The notes under the pieces: generated by a model
The model's input: only the letters and a program-made list of their open reading frames with translations
Databases searched by the model: none
Told to the model about the DNA's origin: nothing
Part shown: piece after piece, positions 27,258-35,561 of the stretch
How the letters are laid out: the number at the start of each line of letters is the position of its first letter
Position numbering within the stretch: position 1 is the first letter of the stretch
Translations under genes and position numbers: made by a program
Assembly (NCBI GenBank): GCA_020638135.1
Contig: JACKJE010000004.1
Span: 1-64,000, forward strand
Length of the DNA stretch: 64,000 bases
Direction: 5' to 3'
Origin: Methylobacteriaceae bacterium
GTDB lineage: Bacteria; Pseudomonadota; Alphaproteobacteria; Rhizobiales; Beijerinckiaceae

Positions 27258-27665
27258 TCACGAATATCCTGGCGCATCGCGACGAACGCGCTCGTCCGAC
27301 CAGCCGAGGTAAATCGCTGCGGCAGCGGTAAGCTCCGTGATCGCAGTTTCTGCGAAGCTCTGGGCGCTGAGAGCGTCGGTATGTCCACTGATTTCCCTGA
27401 GCTTTTGCAACGCATGGTCGGCGCGCGCCTTGAGCGCGAACCGCTGGCTGCGGGTGATACCTTCGGGCGCGAGCTTGTGCGCTTCCTCTGTCTCCGCTGC
27501 CGCGACATGCTGAACGAAAGCGATGAGCTGCGCCAACTCGCGGAAGCTGCGATGCGCGTTGATATGATATTCGCGATCCTCTTCGAGGGTCCGGTATGCG
27601 CTAGTCGTGCGCTTCAAGACGGGGGCCGAAATATGGTTCGGGTGGCTGGCTTTCGTATTGGTCAT
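27258..27665 (-). CDS. hypothetical helical protein upstream of the primase-helicase
   Basis: 135 residues, mostly helical, no recognised motif. The ATG giving MTNTKASHPN is preceded by GAGGAG at good spacing, so it is preferred over an ATG five codons upstream. The middle part FRELAQLIAFVQHVAAAETEEAHKL may be coiled coil. It lies 47 bp before the primase-helicase, probably in one operon. Confidence 0.5.
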   Translation of the reverse strand: MTNTKASHPNHISAPVLKRTTSAYRTLEEDREYHINAHRSFRELAQLIAFVQHVAAAETEEAHKLAPEGITRSQRFALKARADHALQKLREISGHTDALSAQSFAETAITELTAAAAIYLGWSDERVRRDAPGYS

Positions 27666-27910
27666 GGCTATTCTCCTCATAGGTCTGACACGCCGCGCTA
27701 GGCGTTGTGTCTTTGTGCTTCGTTCGAGCTAGAAAAAATTGGCAGCGATCCGAACGTTGGGGTGGCGTTGGGCCAAATCGTGTTTCACAATCACCGTCTC
27801 GAAGCCGAGCTTGCGCGCGCAGAATTCGCCGCTCTGGATTGTGTTTCAGAGCGTGGCGCAGCAACGCAGGTTCACTCCGTGCGAGTGATTGAATGCAATC
27901 ACCGTGTTCC

Positions 27911-28150
27911 TCATTTGCAGGCCTCAGCAATCAGCCTGTGCCCCTCCGATGCGGGGATGAGCGTGCGGCCCCCGATCTTGATCGTCTTGATTTTCCCTTG
28001 CGCCCGCAATTCGTACAGCTTCGATCGGCCGATACCGATCGCGGTGCAGAAGTCGTTGACGGGATACGCAAGTCGCTGTGGTAGCGTCAGATCAGGTTTG
28101 ACACGCGCGCTCGCGCCTTCGCACGGCGGATGGATGGAGTGTTTGGTCAT
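27911..28150 (-). CDS. AlpA/MerR-like helix-turn-helix protein, excisionase candidate
   Basis: 79 residues. The core RLAYPVNDFCTAIGIGRSKLYELRAQGKIKTIKIGGRTLIPASE is the HTH_17 excisionase-type fold: helix, turn, recognition helix, then the basic beta hairpin. In P4-type islands such a protein (AlpA) switches on the integrase and directs excision. It lies upstream of the replication genes and 0.7 kb from the integrase. Confidence 0.75.
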   Translation of the reverse strand: MTKHSIHPPCEGASARVKPDLTLPQRLAYPVNDFCTAIGIGRSKLYELRAQGKIKTIKIGGRTLIPASEGHRLIAEACK

Positions 28151-28271
28151 GGGGAACTACCTACGTTTGAGGTAGCTCGTAATTGTGCACACAGGTTCGA
28201 GGCTGTCAGCCAATTGTTGGCAAGCGCATCCGATTGCAGGTCCAATCTGACAGAGTGGACTTACGCTTTGG

Positions 28272-28799
28272 CTAAGGGACCTTCTTCTTAATTGTTGGCG
28301 CCGACGGCCAATCGTCTCCCTCGCGAGGCAATCCAAGCAGCTCTCTCACATCCGGGCGGATCATCGCTGCAAAACCGAGCGTCCGCTCGGGGGTTAGTCC
28401 CTTGGCTTCGATGTGATCTAACACCGCCTGTTCCAGCTGCTTTGCGCGCGTGCTTCTGGCGTCACGGGCCTCCGTCGTTTTCCGCTGGTTTAGCGCGCGT
28501 GCCATCCGTGTCGTCGTTTGACTTGAAACTGACGCCATAAGGCCGATCCACATTGCGTCGTAGATCGCTTGAGCTGCGGCGGCTTTGACCACATCGCTAC
28601 CGTGAGCGTCGATAGTCGCGAGCTGGTCGCGAAAGGACGCGAATGTTCGGTCTAAAAGCTCACGCTCCTCTTCTGACATGGAGGGATCGGAGCGAATGTC
28701 TTCGCGTAAGGCATGAAGCCACAATGCGAAGCCAAGTTGGTCAGCCGGCGTCGGTATCACGCCTAGCGCGATCACGCGGATGATTTCGCTGATATTCAT
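28272..28799 (-). CDS. hypothetical protein next to the integrase
   Basis: 175 residues, helical and charged, no recognised domain. MNISEIIRVIALGVIP begins it, and a central segment SSQTTTRMARALNQRKTTEARDARS is basic. The end is TIKKKVP. It is 22 bp upstream of the integrase reading frame on the same strand, though codon use looks like that of the other island genes. Its function cannot be inferred. Confidence 0.5.
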   Translation of the reverse strand: MNISEIIRVIALGVIPTPADQLGFALWLHALREDIRSDPSMSEEERELLDRTFASFRDQLATIDAHGSDVVKAAAAQAIYDAMWIGLMASVSSQTTTRMARALNQRKTTEARDARSTRAKQLEQAVLDHIEAKGLTPERTLGFAAMIRPDVRELLGLPREGDDWPSAPTIKKKVP

Positions 28800-28821
28800 G
28801 GACCGCGCCTCGCGTGAGTGC

Positions 28822-30018
28822 TCAACCTAACACACTGCTCGCGGGTCGCAGTGCAACCACGTTGCCCGCTGGCCCCGGTTCGCAATAGTTCGACCACGCA
28901 AGCATCAACTCCCGACGCCTCTCAAGCGCATCGGAACGCCGGTAAGCTTGCTCGGCCTTGTCGCCGATTACGTGCGCAAGCGCCGTCTCTGCTAGATCGC
29001 GCGGGAATGATGTTTCGTTGCCTGCCCAGTCTCGGAACGATGACCGGAAGCCGTGAACGGTAGCGCCTGTGATCTTCATCCGGCGCAGGACCATTTCCAT
29101 CGCCATGACGGACAGCGGCCTGTCCTTCTTGAAGCCGGGGAACACGTATTCGGACGTGCGGTTTTCATGCAGCTTAGCGACTATGGCGGCGGCGCGGTCG
29201 GACAGCGGAACGCGATGGGTGCGACCGGCCTTCATCCGGCTTGCCGGGATCGTCCACACCTTGGCGTCCAGATCGAACTCGGACCATTCGGCCCCCAGCG
29301 TCTCGCCAGAGCGAACCGCTGTCAGGATCGTGAATTCCAAAGCCAGCGCGGCTGTCGCATCGCGCTCGCGCAGGTCGGCGACGAAATCGGGGACCCTGTC
29401 ATAGGCCATCGCAGCATGATGGCCGCGCGTCAGCTTTGCTTGCTTGGGTAGCAGGTTCTCCAGATGGCCGCGCCACTGGGCAGGGTTTTCGCCTGCCCGG
29501 TAGCCCTTCGCCTTCGCCGCGTTCAGAACCTTTTCGATCCGGCCGCGCAGTCGCGAGGCGGTTTCGGGCTTCGCGGTCCACAACGGCTTGAGGACCGCCA
29601 GAACATCGGACGTGTCGATAGCGTCCACGGGCTTGGCGCGCAGGGGCTTGGCGTAGACCCCCAGCGTCATCTTCCATTGCGCCTTGTGCTTATCGTTGCG
29701 GAAGCCTGCCGACAGATCGGCGGCGACTTGATCCGCCAGCGCCCCGAAGGTCGGGACCGTCTTTTCACGCTTGTTGTCTGCGATGGGATCGACGCCAGCG
29801 CGGACCATCTTGCGGGCGTCGCGCGCCTTGTCGCGGGCTTCCTCCAGCGAGACGTCCGGGTAAGGCCCGAGGCCCATTTCTCGCGCCTTGCCGCCCCACT
29901 GGAAACGCAACACCCATTTGCGCGAGCCGGAGGACGAGACGACGAATTGCAGGCCCTCGCCGTCGCCGTACTTGCCGGCCTTTGCGGTCTCGACCTTGCG
30001 CGCTGTGAGCTTGCCCAT
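28822..30018 (-). CDS. int: P4-type tyrosine integrase
   Basis: 398 residues. The N-terminal DUF4102 arm-binding domain (MGKLTARKVETAKAGKYGDGEGLQF) is followed by a SAM-like domain and the catalytic domain. Arg236 is in TAVRSGE, His322-x2-Arg325 in HGFR, His349 in LAHVIG and the nucleophile Tyr359 in AEQAYRR. All catalytic residues are present. A start seven codons further upstream (MWTGLWTM) is possible, but MGKL is the family start. It inserts into the tRNA-Ser 3' end, the typical target class. Confidence 0.93.
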   Translation of the reverse strand: MGKLTARKVETAKAGKYGDGEGLQFVVSSSGSRKWVLRFQWGGKAREMGLGPYPDVSLEEARDKARDARKMVRAGVDPIADNKREKTVPTFGALADQVAADLSAGFRNDKHKAQWKMTLGVYAKPLRAKPVDAIDTSDVLAVLKPLWTAKPETASRLRGRIEKVLNAAKAKGYRAGENPAQWRGHLENLLPKQAKLTRGHHAAMAYDRVPDFVADLRERDATAALALEFTILTAVRSGETLGAEWSEFDLDAKVWTIPASRMKAGRTHRVPLSDRAAAIVAKLHENRTSEYVFPGFKKDRPLSVMAMEMVLRRMKITGATVHGFRSSFRDWAGNETSFPRDLAETALAHVIGDKAEQAYRRSDALERRRELMLAWSNYCEPGPAGNVVALRPASSVLG

Positions 30019-30041
30019 GGTCCACAATCCCGTCCACAATC
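30019..30041 (+). repeat. paired GTCCACA motif, right end (putative integrase arm site)
   Basis: GTCCACA at 30,020 and 30,032, the same 12-bp spacing and orientation as at the left end. It lies directly in front of the integrase ATG, where integrase binding could also repress its own gene. Confidence 0.5.
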
Positions 30042-30159
30042 TGACGCTGGATTATGGCGGACAACGCCGCACACGTAAAGACAGAGCAGCCTGTACGTCC
30101 TTTGATTTTCAATGTTCTAAAAGTCGGACACGAACGCAAGCGGACACCAGTATGGCGGT

Positions 30160-30173
30160 CTCCCTCTCCGCCA
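30160..30173 (+). repeat. attR, 14-bp direct repeat
   Basis: CTCCCTCTCCGCCA, identical to the tRNA-Ser 3' end. No tRNA precedes it, so this copy marks the right boundary of the island. Confidence 0.85.
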
Positions 30174-30403
30174 GTTCTTGCACGCCCCAGCTCTTGCAAC
30201 TGCCTCCGCGCAGATGGTCGCCAACGCGGCGCATAGTGCGCCGGGCGGGTTCGCGGAACGTCATGTCTTTGACAAAACAACAGCGTCGCAATTTGTCGCC
30301 GCCGCCCCCATTCACCCCGTCGCGACAATCGGGTTGAATGACAGCGCGCCCTGCATCACGTAATCGGGAGGCGCCCCCCGCCGGGGGCGAGGGTGGAGGA
30401 AAT
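30174..30403. other. intergenic region between attR and fdsG
   Basis: No gene is seen. It must hold the promoter of the fds operon. A CGCCCCC/GGGGGCG hairpin (30,372-30,389) lies just upstream of the fdsG ribosome-binding site GGTGGAGGAA and could affect translation. Confidence 0.5.
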
Positions 30404-30907
30404 ATGTCGGCAGCGCCGGGTTGGGACAAAGACAGAGCGCGTGCGATCGTGGAAGGCCTTGCGGCGCTCGAGGGCGCGACCCTGCCGATCCTGCATGCCT
30501 TGCAGGAGGAATTCGGCTTCGTCGACCCGTCCGCCGCCGCGTTGATCGCCGATGCGCTCAACCTTTCGCTGGCCGAAGCGCACGGAACGATCAGTTTCTA
30601 CCATGATTTCCGCGCCAGGCCGGCCGGCCGCCGCGTCATCAGGCTCTGCCGCGCTGAAGCCTGCCAGGCCAATGGCGGCGAGGAGTTGGTCGCGCAATTG
30701 CGCGCCCGCCGGGGGCTCGACGCCGATGCGCAGGACGACGCCGACCTGACGATCGAGACCGTCTATTGTCTCGGCAATTGCGCGCTCGGCCCGTGCGCCC
30801 TGGTCGACGGCGAACTCGTCGGCCGGCTCGACGTCGAGCGCCTGTCCGAGCTCTGCGACGGCGCCCCGGTCGAAGCGGCGCAGATCGCGGCGGGGGCCGA
30901 GAGATGA
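30404..30907 (+). CDS. fdsG: NAD-dependent formate dehydrogenase, gamma subunit
   Basis: 167 residues of the NuoE-like 2Fe-2S thioredoxin-fold family. The four ligands lie in CRAEACQANG and CLGNCALGPCALV. It passes electrons from FdsA to the flavin subunit. The ATG after GGTGGAGGAA is chosen over an upstream one that would add 22 residues in a proline- and glycine-rich leader. The last 4 bp overlap fdsB (ATGA). Confidence 0.93.
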   Translation: MSAAPGWDKDRARAIVEGLAALEGATLPILHALQEEFGFVDPSAAALIADALNLSLAEAHGTISFYHDFRARPAGRRVIRLCRAEACQANGGEELVAQLRARRGLDADAQDDADLTIETVYCLGNCALGPCALVDGELVGRLDVERLSELCDGAPVEAAQIAAGAER

Positions 30908-32463
30908 GCGCCGTCCGCATCTTCGTGCCGCACGACGCCGCCGCCCTGTCGGTCGGCGCCGATGCGGTCGCCCGCGCGATTCGAGCGGAGGCGGAGCGAC
31001 GCGGCCTCGCGATTGATCTCGTCCGCACCGGCTCGCGCGGCATGCTGTGGTTGGAGCCGCTGGTCGAGGTCGAGACGGCGCAGGGCCGTATAGCCTATGG
31101 CCCCGTGGCGCCGCGCGACGTCGCTGCGCTGTTCGACGCGGGTTTCGCGCTGGGCGGCGCCCATCCGCTCGCGCAGGGGCCGGTCGCCGACATGGACTGG
31201 ATGCGCAGGCAGAGGCGCGTCACCTTCGCGCGGGTCGGCGTCATCGATCCGCTCTCGCTCGACGATTACAGGGCGCACGGCGGCCTCGCGGGTCTTTCGC
31301 GCGCGCTGGCGATGAGCGGGGCGGACATTGTCGAGGCGGTGAAAGCGTCGGGCCTGCGCGGACGCGGCGGCGCCGGCTTCCCGACCGGGATCAAGTGGCG
31401 GACTGTGCTCGATGCGCCGGCCGCGCAGAAATATGTCGTCTGCAACGCGGATGAAGGCGACAGCGGGACATTCGCCGACCGCATGCTGATGGAAGGCGAT
31501 CCCTTCCTGCTGATCGAGGGCATGGCGATCGCCGGCCTCGCGGTGGGCGCGAGCAAGGGCTTCGTCTACATCCGCTCCGAATACCCGCACGCCTTTCGCA
31601 CGATGGCGGCGGCGATCGAAGCGGCGCGCAAGGCCGGCCTGCTCGGCGCCTCCGTGCTCGGCTCCGGCCGCGCCTTCGACATCGAGGCGCGGCTCGGCGC
31701 CGGCGCCTATATCTGCGGCGAGGAGACCTCGCTGCTGGAAAGCCTCGAGGGCAGGCGCGGCGTCGTGCGCGCCAAGCCGCCGCTGCCGGCGCTGCACGGC
31801 CTGTTCGGCAAACCGACCATCGTCAACAATGTGCTGTCGCTTGCTGCCGTCCCGTCCATTATCGCTGACGGCGCGCAAGCCTATGCCGCCTACGGCGTCG
31901 GCCGCTCGCGCGGCACGCTGCCCTTCCAACTCGGCGGCAATATTTTGCGCGGCGGACTTGTAGAGTTGCCATTCGGCGCGACCTTGCGTCAATTGATCGA
32001 GGATTTCGGCGGCGGGACGCGCTCGGGCCGGCCGGTTCGCGCCGTGCAGGTCGGCGGCCCGCTCGGCGCCTATCTGCCGGCAAGCCAGCTCGACACGCCG
32101 CTCGACTATGAAGCTTTCGCTGCGCAGGGCGCCATGCTCGGCCATGGCGGGATCGTCGTGTTCGACGACAGCGTCGACATGGCGCGCCAAGCGCGCTTCG
32201 CGTTCGAATTCTGCGCCAAGGAGAGCTGCGGCAAGTGCACGCCCTGCCGCATCGGCGCGGTGCGCGGCGTCGAGACGATGGACCGCATCATCGAGGGGAT
32301 CGACCGGGAACGGAATCTCGCGCTTCTCGACGATCTCAACGAATTGATGACCGACGGATCGCTCTGCGCCATGGGCGGACTCACGCCCATGCCGGTCATG
32401 AGCGCGCTTCGTCATTTCCCGGAAGATTTCCGTCGCGCGCCAAAACGGCAAGCGGCGGAATAG
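30904..32463 (+). CDS. fdsB: NAD-dependent formate dehydrogenase, beta subunit (flavin)
   Basis: 519 residues of the NuoF type. A short NuoE-like thioredoxin region is at the N-terminus. The FMN/NADH region reads GLRGRGGAGFPTGIKW and YVVCNADEGDSGTF, then GAYICGEETSLLESLEG. The 4Fe-4S motif ESCGKCTPCR lies near residue 440. It reduces NAD with electrons from formate in the cytoplasm. It starts inside the stop of fdsG. Confidence 0.95.
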   Translation: MSAVRIFVPHDAAALSVGADAVARAIRAEAERRGLAIDLVRTGSRGMLWLEPLVEVETAQGRIAYGPVAPRDVAALFDAGFALGGAHPLAQGPVADMDWMRRQRRVTFARVGVIDPLSLDDYRAHGGLAGLSRALAMSGADIVEAVKASGLRGRGGAGFPTGIKWRTVLDAPAAQKYVVCNADEGDSGTFADRMLMEGDPFLLIEGMAIAGLAVGASKGFVYIRSEYPHAFRTMAAAIEAARKAGLLGASVLGSGRAFDIEARLGAGAYICGEETSLLESLEGRRGVVRAKPPLPALHGLFGKPTIVNNVLSLAAVPSIIADGAQAYAAYGVGRSRGTLPFQLGGNILRGGLVELPFGATLRQLIEDFGGGTRSGRPVRAVQVGGPLGAYLPASQLDTPLDYEAFAAQGAMLGHGGIVVFDDSVDMARQARFAFEFCAKESCGKCTPCRIGAVRGVETMDRIIEGIDRERNLALLDDLNELMTDGSLCAMGGLTPMPVMSALRHFPEDFRRAPKRQAAE

Positions 32464-32472
32464 GAGGCCAGG

Positions 32473-35337
32473 ATGCGCCCGAGCGTTGCCGCCAACCTCA
32501 TCAACGAAGTCGACTTCGGCACGCCGATTCGCGCGAGCGCGGACGAGGTGACGCTGACGATCGACGGCGTCGCCGTGAGCGTTCCAAAAGGAACGTCCGT
32601 GATGGCGGCGGCCATGATGGCGGGCACGCAGATCCCGAAACTCTGCGCGACGGATTCGCTTGAGCCTTTCGGCTCCTGCCGCCTGTGCCTCGTCGAGATC
32701 GAAGGCCGCAAGGGCGCGCCCGCCTCCTGCACGACGCCGGCCGAACAGGGCATGGTGGTGCGCACGCAGACCGACCGGCTGGCGAAGCTCCGGCGCGGCG
32801 TGATGGAACTCTATATCTCCGATCATCCGCTGGATTGCCTGACCTGCGCCGCCAATGGCGATTGCGAATTGCAGGACATGGCGGGCGCGGTCGGCCTGCG
32901 CGACGTGCGCTACGGCTATGCCGGCGAAAATCATTTCGATGGCGCCAAGGACGAGACCAACCCCTACTTTTCCTACGATCCCGCCAAATGCATCGTCTGC
33001 AACCGCTGCGTGCGCGCCTGCGAGGAAACGCAGGGAACATTTGCGCTGACGATTACGGGGCGCGGATTCGGTTCGCGCGTCGCGCCGGGGCCGACGAGCT
33101 TTCTCGGCTCCGAATGCGTCTCCTGCGGCGCCTGCGTGCAGGCCTGCCCGACGGCGACGCTGATCGAAAAGAGCGTGATCGCGCACGGCCAGCCCGAACA
33201 TTCCGTAGTGACGACCTGCGCCTATTGCGGCGTCGGCTGCTCCTTCAAGGCGGAGATGCAGGGCGATCGTCTCGTGCGCATGGCGCCCTACAAGGATGGC
33301 GCCGCCAACGAAGGCCATTCCTGCGTCAAGGGGCGGTTCGCCTGGGGCTACGCCACGCACAGGGATCGCATCACGAAGCCGATGATCCGCGAAAAGATCA
33401 CGGACGCCTGGCGCGAAGTCTCATGGGACGAGGCGATTGCGCGCGCCGCCTCCGAATTCCGGCGCATCCAGACGAAATACGGCCGCGAGTCGGTCGGCGC
33501 CATCACCTCCTCACGCTGCACCAACGAGGAGGTCTTCCTCGTGCAGAAGCTCGTGCGCGCCGCCTTCAAAAACAACAATGTCGACACTTGCGCGCGCGTC
33601 TGCCACGCGCCGACCGGCTACGGTCTCTCGCAGACTTTCGGCACGTCGGCCGGCACGCAGGATTTCAAGTCGGTCGACAAGTCCGACGTCATTCTCGTCA
33701 TCGGTGCCAATCCGACCGACGCGCATCCCGTCTTCGCCTCGCGCCTGAAGAAGCGCCTGCGCGCCGGCGCGAAGCTGATCGTCGCCGATCCGCGCCGCAT
33801 CGAGCTCGTCAGATCGCCGCATGTCCGCGCCGCGCATCATCTGCAATTGAAGCCGGGCGCGAATGTCGCTCTGCTCAACGCGCTCGCGCATGTCATCGTC
33901 ACGGAAGGCCTCGTGAACGAGGCCTATGTGCGCGAGCGTTGCGACGCCGATGATTTCGCATCCTGGGCGCGTTTCGTCGCGCAGGAGAAGAATTCGCCCG
34001 AGTCCATGGAACAGCACACCGGCGTGCCCGCCGCCGACGTGCGCGCCGCCGCGCGGCTCTACGCGACCGGCGGCAATGCTGCAATCTATTATGGGCTCGG
34101 CGTCACCGAGCACAGCCAGGGTTCGACGACCGTGATGGCCATCGCCAATCTCGCCATGGCGACCGGCAATGTCGGCCGCGACGGCGTCGGCGTGAATCCG
34201 CTGCGCGGCCAGAACAATGTGCAGGGCTCGTGCGACATGGGCTCCTTCCCGCACGAATTCTCAGGCTATCGCCACGTCTCGGACGACGCGACGCGCGACA
34301 TGTTCGAGAGCCTGTGGGGCGTCAAGCTCGACAACGAGCCGGGCCTGCGCATCCCCAACATGCTGGACGAAGCCGTCGAAGGCGCCTTCAAGGGGCTGTA
34401 TGTGCAGGGCGAGGACATCGCGCAATCCGATCCCGATACGCAGCATGTGACGGCGGGCCTGGCGGCGATGCAATGCGTGGTCGTGCAGGATCTCTTCCTC
34501 AACGAGACCGCGAAATACGCGCATGTCTTCCTGCCCGGCGCCTCGTTCCTCGAAAAGGACGGCACCTTCACCAATGCCGAGCGCCGCATCAATCGCGTGC
34601 GGCGTGTCATGCAGCCGCTCGGCGGCAAGGCGGAATGGCAGGTCGCCAGCGAACTGGCGACCGCGCTCGGTTATCCCATGCGCTACGAACATCCGGGCGA
34701 GATCATGGACGAGATCGCGCGGCTGACGCCGGGCTTCAAGGGCGTCAGCTATGCGAAGATCGACGCGATGGGCTCGGTGCAATGGCCCTGCAACGACGCC
34801 GCGCCCAACGGCACGCCGCTCATGCACATCGATCGATTCGTGCGCGGCAAGGGCCGCTTCATGCTGACCGAATATGTGCCGACCGCCGAGCGCGCCGGCG
34901 CGCTTTTCCCGCTGCTGCTGACGACCGGGCGCATCCTTTCGCAATACAATGTCGGCGCGCAGACACGGCGCACCGACAACAACGCCTGGCATGACGAGGA
35001 TGTGCTCGAGATCCATCCCTTCGACGCCGAGCATCGCGGCGTGCGCTCGGGCGATCTCGTCGCGCTCGCCAGCCGCTCCGGCGAAATATCGTTGCGCGCC
35101 GAAATCACCGATCGCGTGCAGCCTGGCGTCGTCTATACGACCTTCCACCATGCGGTCACCGGCGCGAATGTCGTGACGACGGAAAATTCCGACTGGGCGA
35201 CCAATTGCCCGGAATACAAGGTCACGGCCGTGCAGGTTCGCCGCACCAACCAGCATTCGCTTTGGCAGGAGCGCAATGCGCTGGAGGATGTCAGCCTGCG
35301 CAGGATCGCCGCCGCCGAACTGGTCCCCGCAAAATGA
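32473..35337 (+). CDS. fdsA: NAD-dependent formate dehydrogenase, alpha subunit (catalytic, Cys form)
   Basis: 954 residues. The N-terminal 2Fe-2S domain (CRLC) comes first, followed by a His-Cys3 cluster region and two 4Fe-4S motifs (CIVCNRCVRAC, CVSCGACVQAC). The molybdopterin domain then has its own cluster CAYCGVGC at 249-256. The metal ligand is Cys377 in CARVCH, where selenium enzymes have Sec. The cofactor is bis-MGD with Mo or W. Length is normal for FdsA. The gene follows fdsB after 9 bp and overlaps fdsD by 4 bp. No fdsC/fdhD sulfur-transfer gene is in the window. Confidence 0.95.
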   Translation: MRPSVAANLINEVDFGTPIRASADEVTLTIDGVAVSVPKGTSVMAAAMMAGTQIPKLCATDSLEPFGSCRLCLVEIEGRKGAPASCTTPAEQGMVVRTQTDRLAKLRRGVMELYISDHPLDCLTCAANGDCELQDMAGAVGLRDVRYGYAGENHFDGAKDETNPYFSYDPAKCIVCNRCVRACEETQGTFALTITGRGFGSRVAPGPTSFLGSECVSCGACVQACPTATLIEKSVIAHGQPEHSVVTTCAYCGVGCSFKAEMQGDRLVRMAPYKDGAANEGHSCVKGRFAWGYATHRDRITKPMIREKITDAWREVSWDEAIARAASEFRRIQTKYGRESVGAITSSRCTNEEVFLVQKLVRAAFKNNNVDTCARVCHAPTGYGLSQTFGTSAGTQDFKSVDKSDVILVIGANPTDAHPVFASRLKKRLRAGAKLIVADPRRIELVRSPHVRAAHHLQLKPGANVALLNALAHVIVTEGLVNEAYVRERCDADDFASWARFVAQEKNSPESMEQHTGVPAADVRAAARLYATGGNAAIYYGLGVTEHSQGSTTVMAIANLAMATGNVGRDGVGVNPLRGQNNVQGSCDMGSFPHEFSGYRHVSDDATRDMFESLWGVKLDNEPGLRIPNMLDEAVEGAFKGLYVQGEDIAQSDPDTQHVTAGLAAMQCVVVQDLFLNETAKYAHVFLPGASFLEKDGTFTNAERRINRVRRVMQPLGGKAEWQVASELATALGYPMRYEHPGEIMDEIARLTPGFKGVSYAKIDAMGSVQWPCNDAAPNGTPLMHIDRFVRGKGRFMLTEYVPTAERAGALFPLLLTTGRILSQYNVGAQTRRTDNNAWHDEDVLEIHPFDAEHRGVRSGDLVALASRSGEISLRAEITDRVQPGVVYTTFHHAVTGANVVTTENSDWATNCPEYKVTAVQVRRTNQHSLWQERNALEDVSLRRIAAAELVPAK

Positions 35338-35552
35338 GCGCGCAATCGACCAAGCTCATGACGATGGCCGGACAGATCGCGGATTTCTTCCGCGCCTATC
35401 CGCAGGATGTCGCCATTCGTTCGATCGCCGAGCACATCAACAAGTTCTGGACGCGCAAGATGCGCGATACGTTTCTCGACCTGCCGGAGATCAGGAACGG
35501 AACGAGCGACCCGTTGCTCGTCGCGGCGGCGAAATCGGTTCGCAAGGGCTGA
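35334..35552 (+). CDS. fdsD: formate dehydrogenase delta subunit
   Basis: 72 residues, MSAQSTKLMTMAGQIADFFRAY...RKMRDTFLDLPE, the FdsD family. It is a small stabilising subunit needed for an active FdsABG complex. The ATG overlaps the fdsA stop (ATGA). It ends the operon, convergent with tamB 10 bp away. Confidence 0.9.
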   Translation: MSAQSTKLMTMAGQIADFFRAYPQDVAIRSIAEHINKFWTRKMRDTFLDLPEIRNGTSDPLLVAAAKSVRKG

Positions 35553-35561
35553 GGTCGCGCC

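Larger units (their letters stand above)
18250..30173. mobile_element. integrative element of 11.9 kb in tRNA-Ser(CGA)
   Basis: Bounded by a 14-bp direct repeat of the tRNA 3' end. A P4-type tyrosine integrase lies at the far end, facing inward from attR, with an AlpA-like excisionase candidate and a primase-helicase. The cargo is an Mrr-like nuclease, a HEPN-like protein, a single-chain restriction-modification enzyme, a TIR/deoxyribosyltransferase-fold protein and small unknown proteins. No conjugation or virion genes are visible, so it resembles a satellite-like or mobilisable defence island. The DNA is visibly less GC-rich than the chromosome on either side, most clearly around 24.1-24.7 kb. 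Confidence 0.88.

Noticed and set aside
27681..27910. Possible small gene between the hypothetical protein and the AlpA-like gene
   Set aside because: Open frames exist on both strands, but none has a ribosome-binding site or recognisable sequence.
24001..30018. Complete prophage
   Set aside because: Integrase and replication genes are present, but there are no capsid, portal, terminase or lysis genes.
30763..33360. A long minus-strand open frame opposite the fds operon
   Set aside because: Antisense shadow, with Arg- and Ala-rich repetitive translation and no family features.
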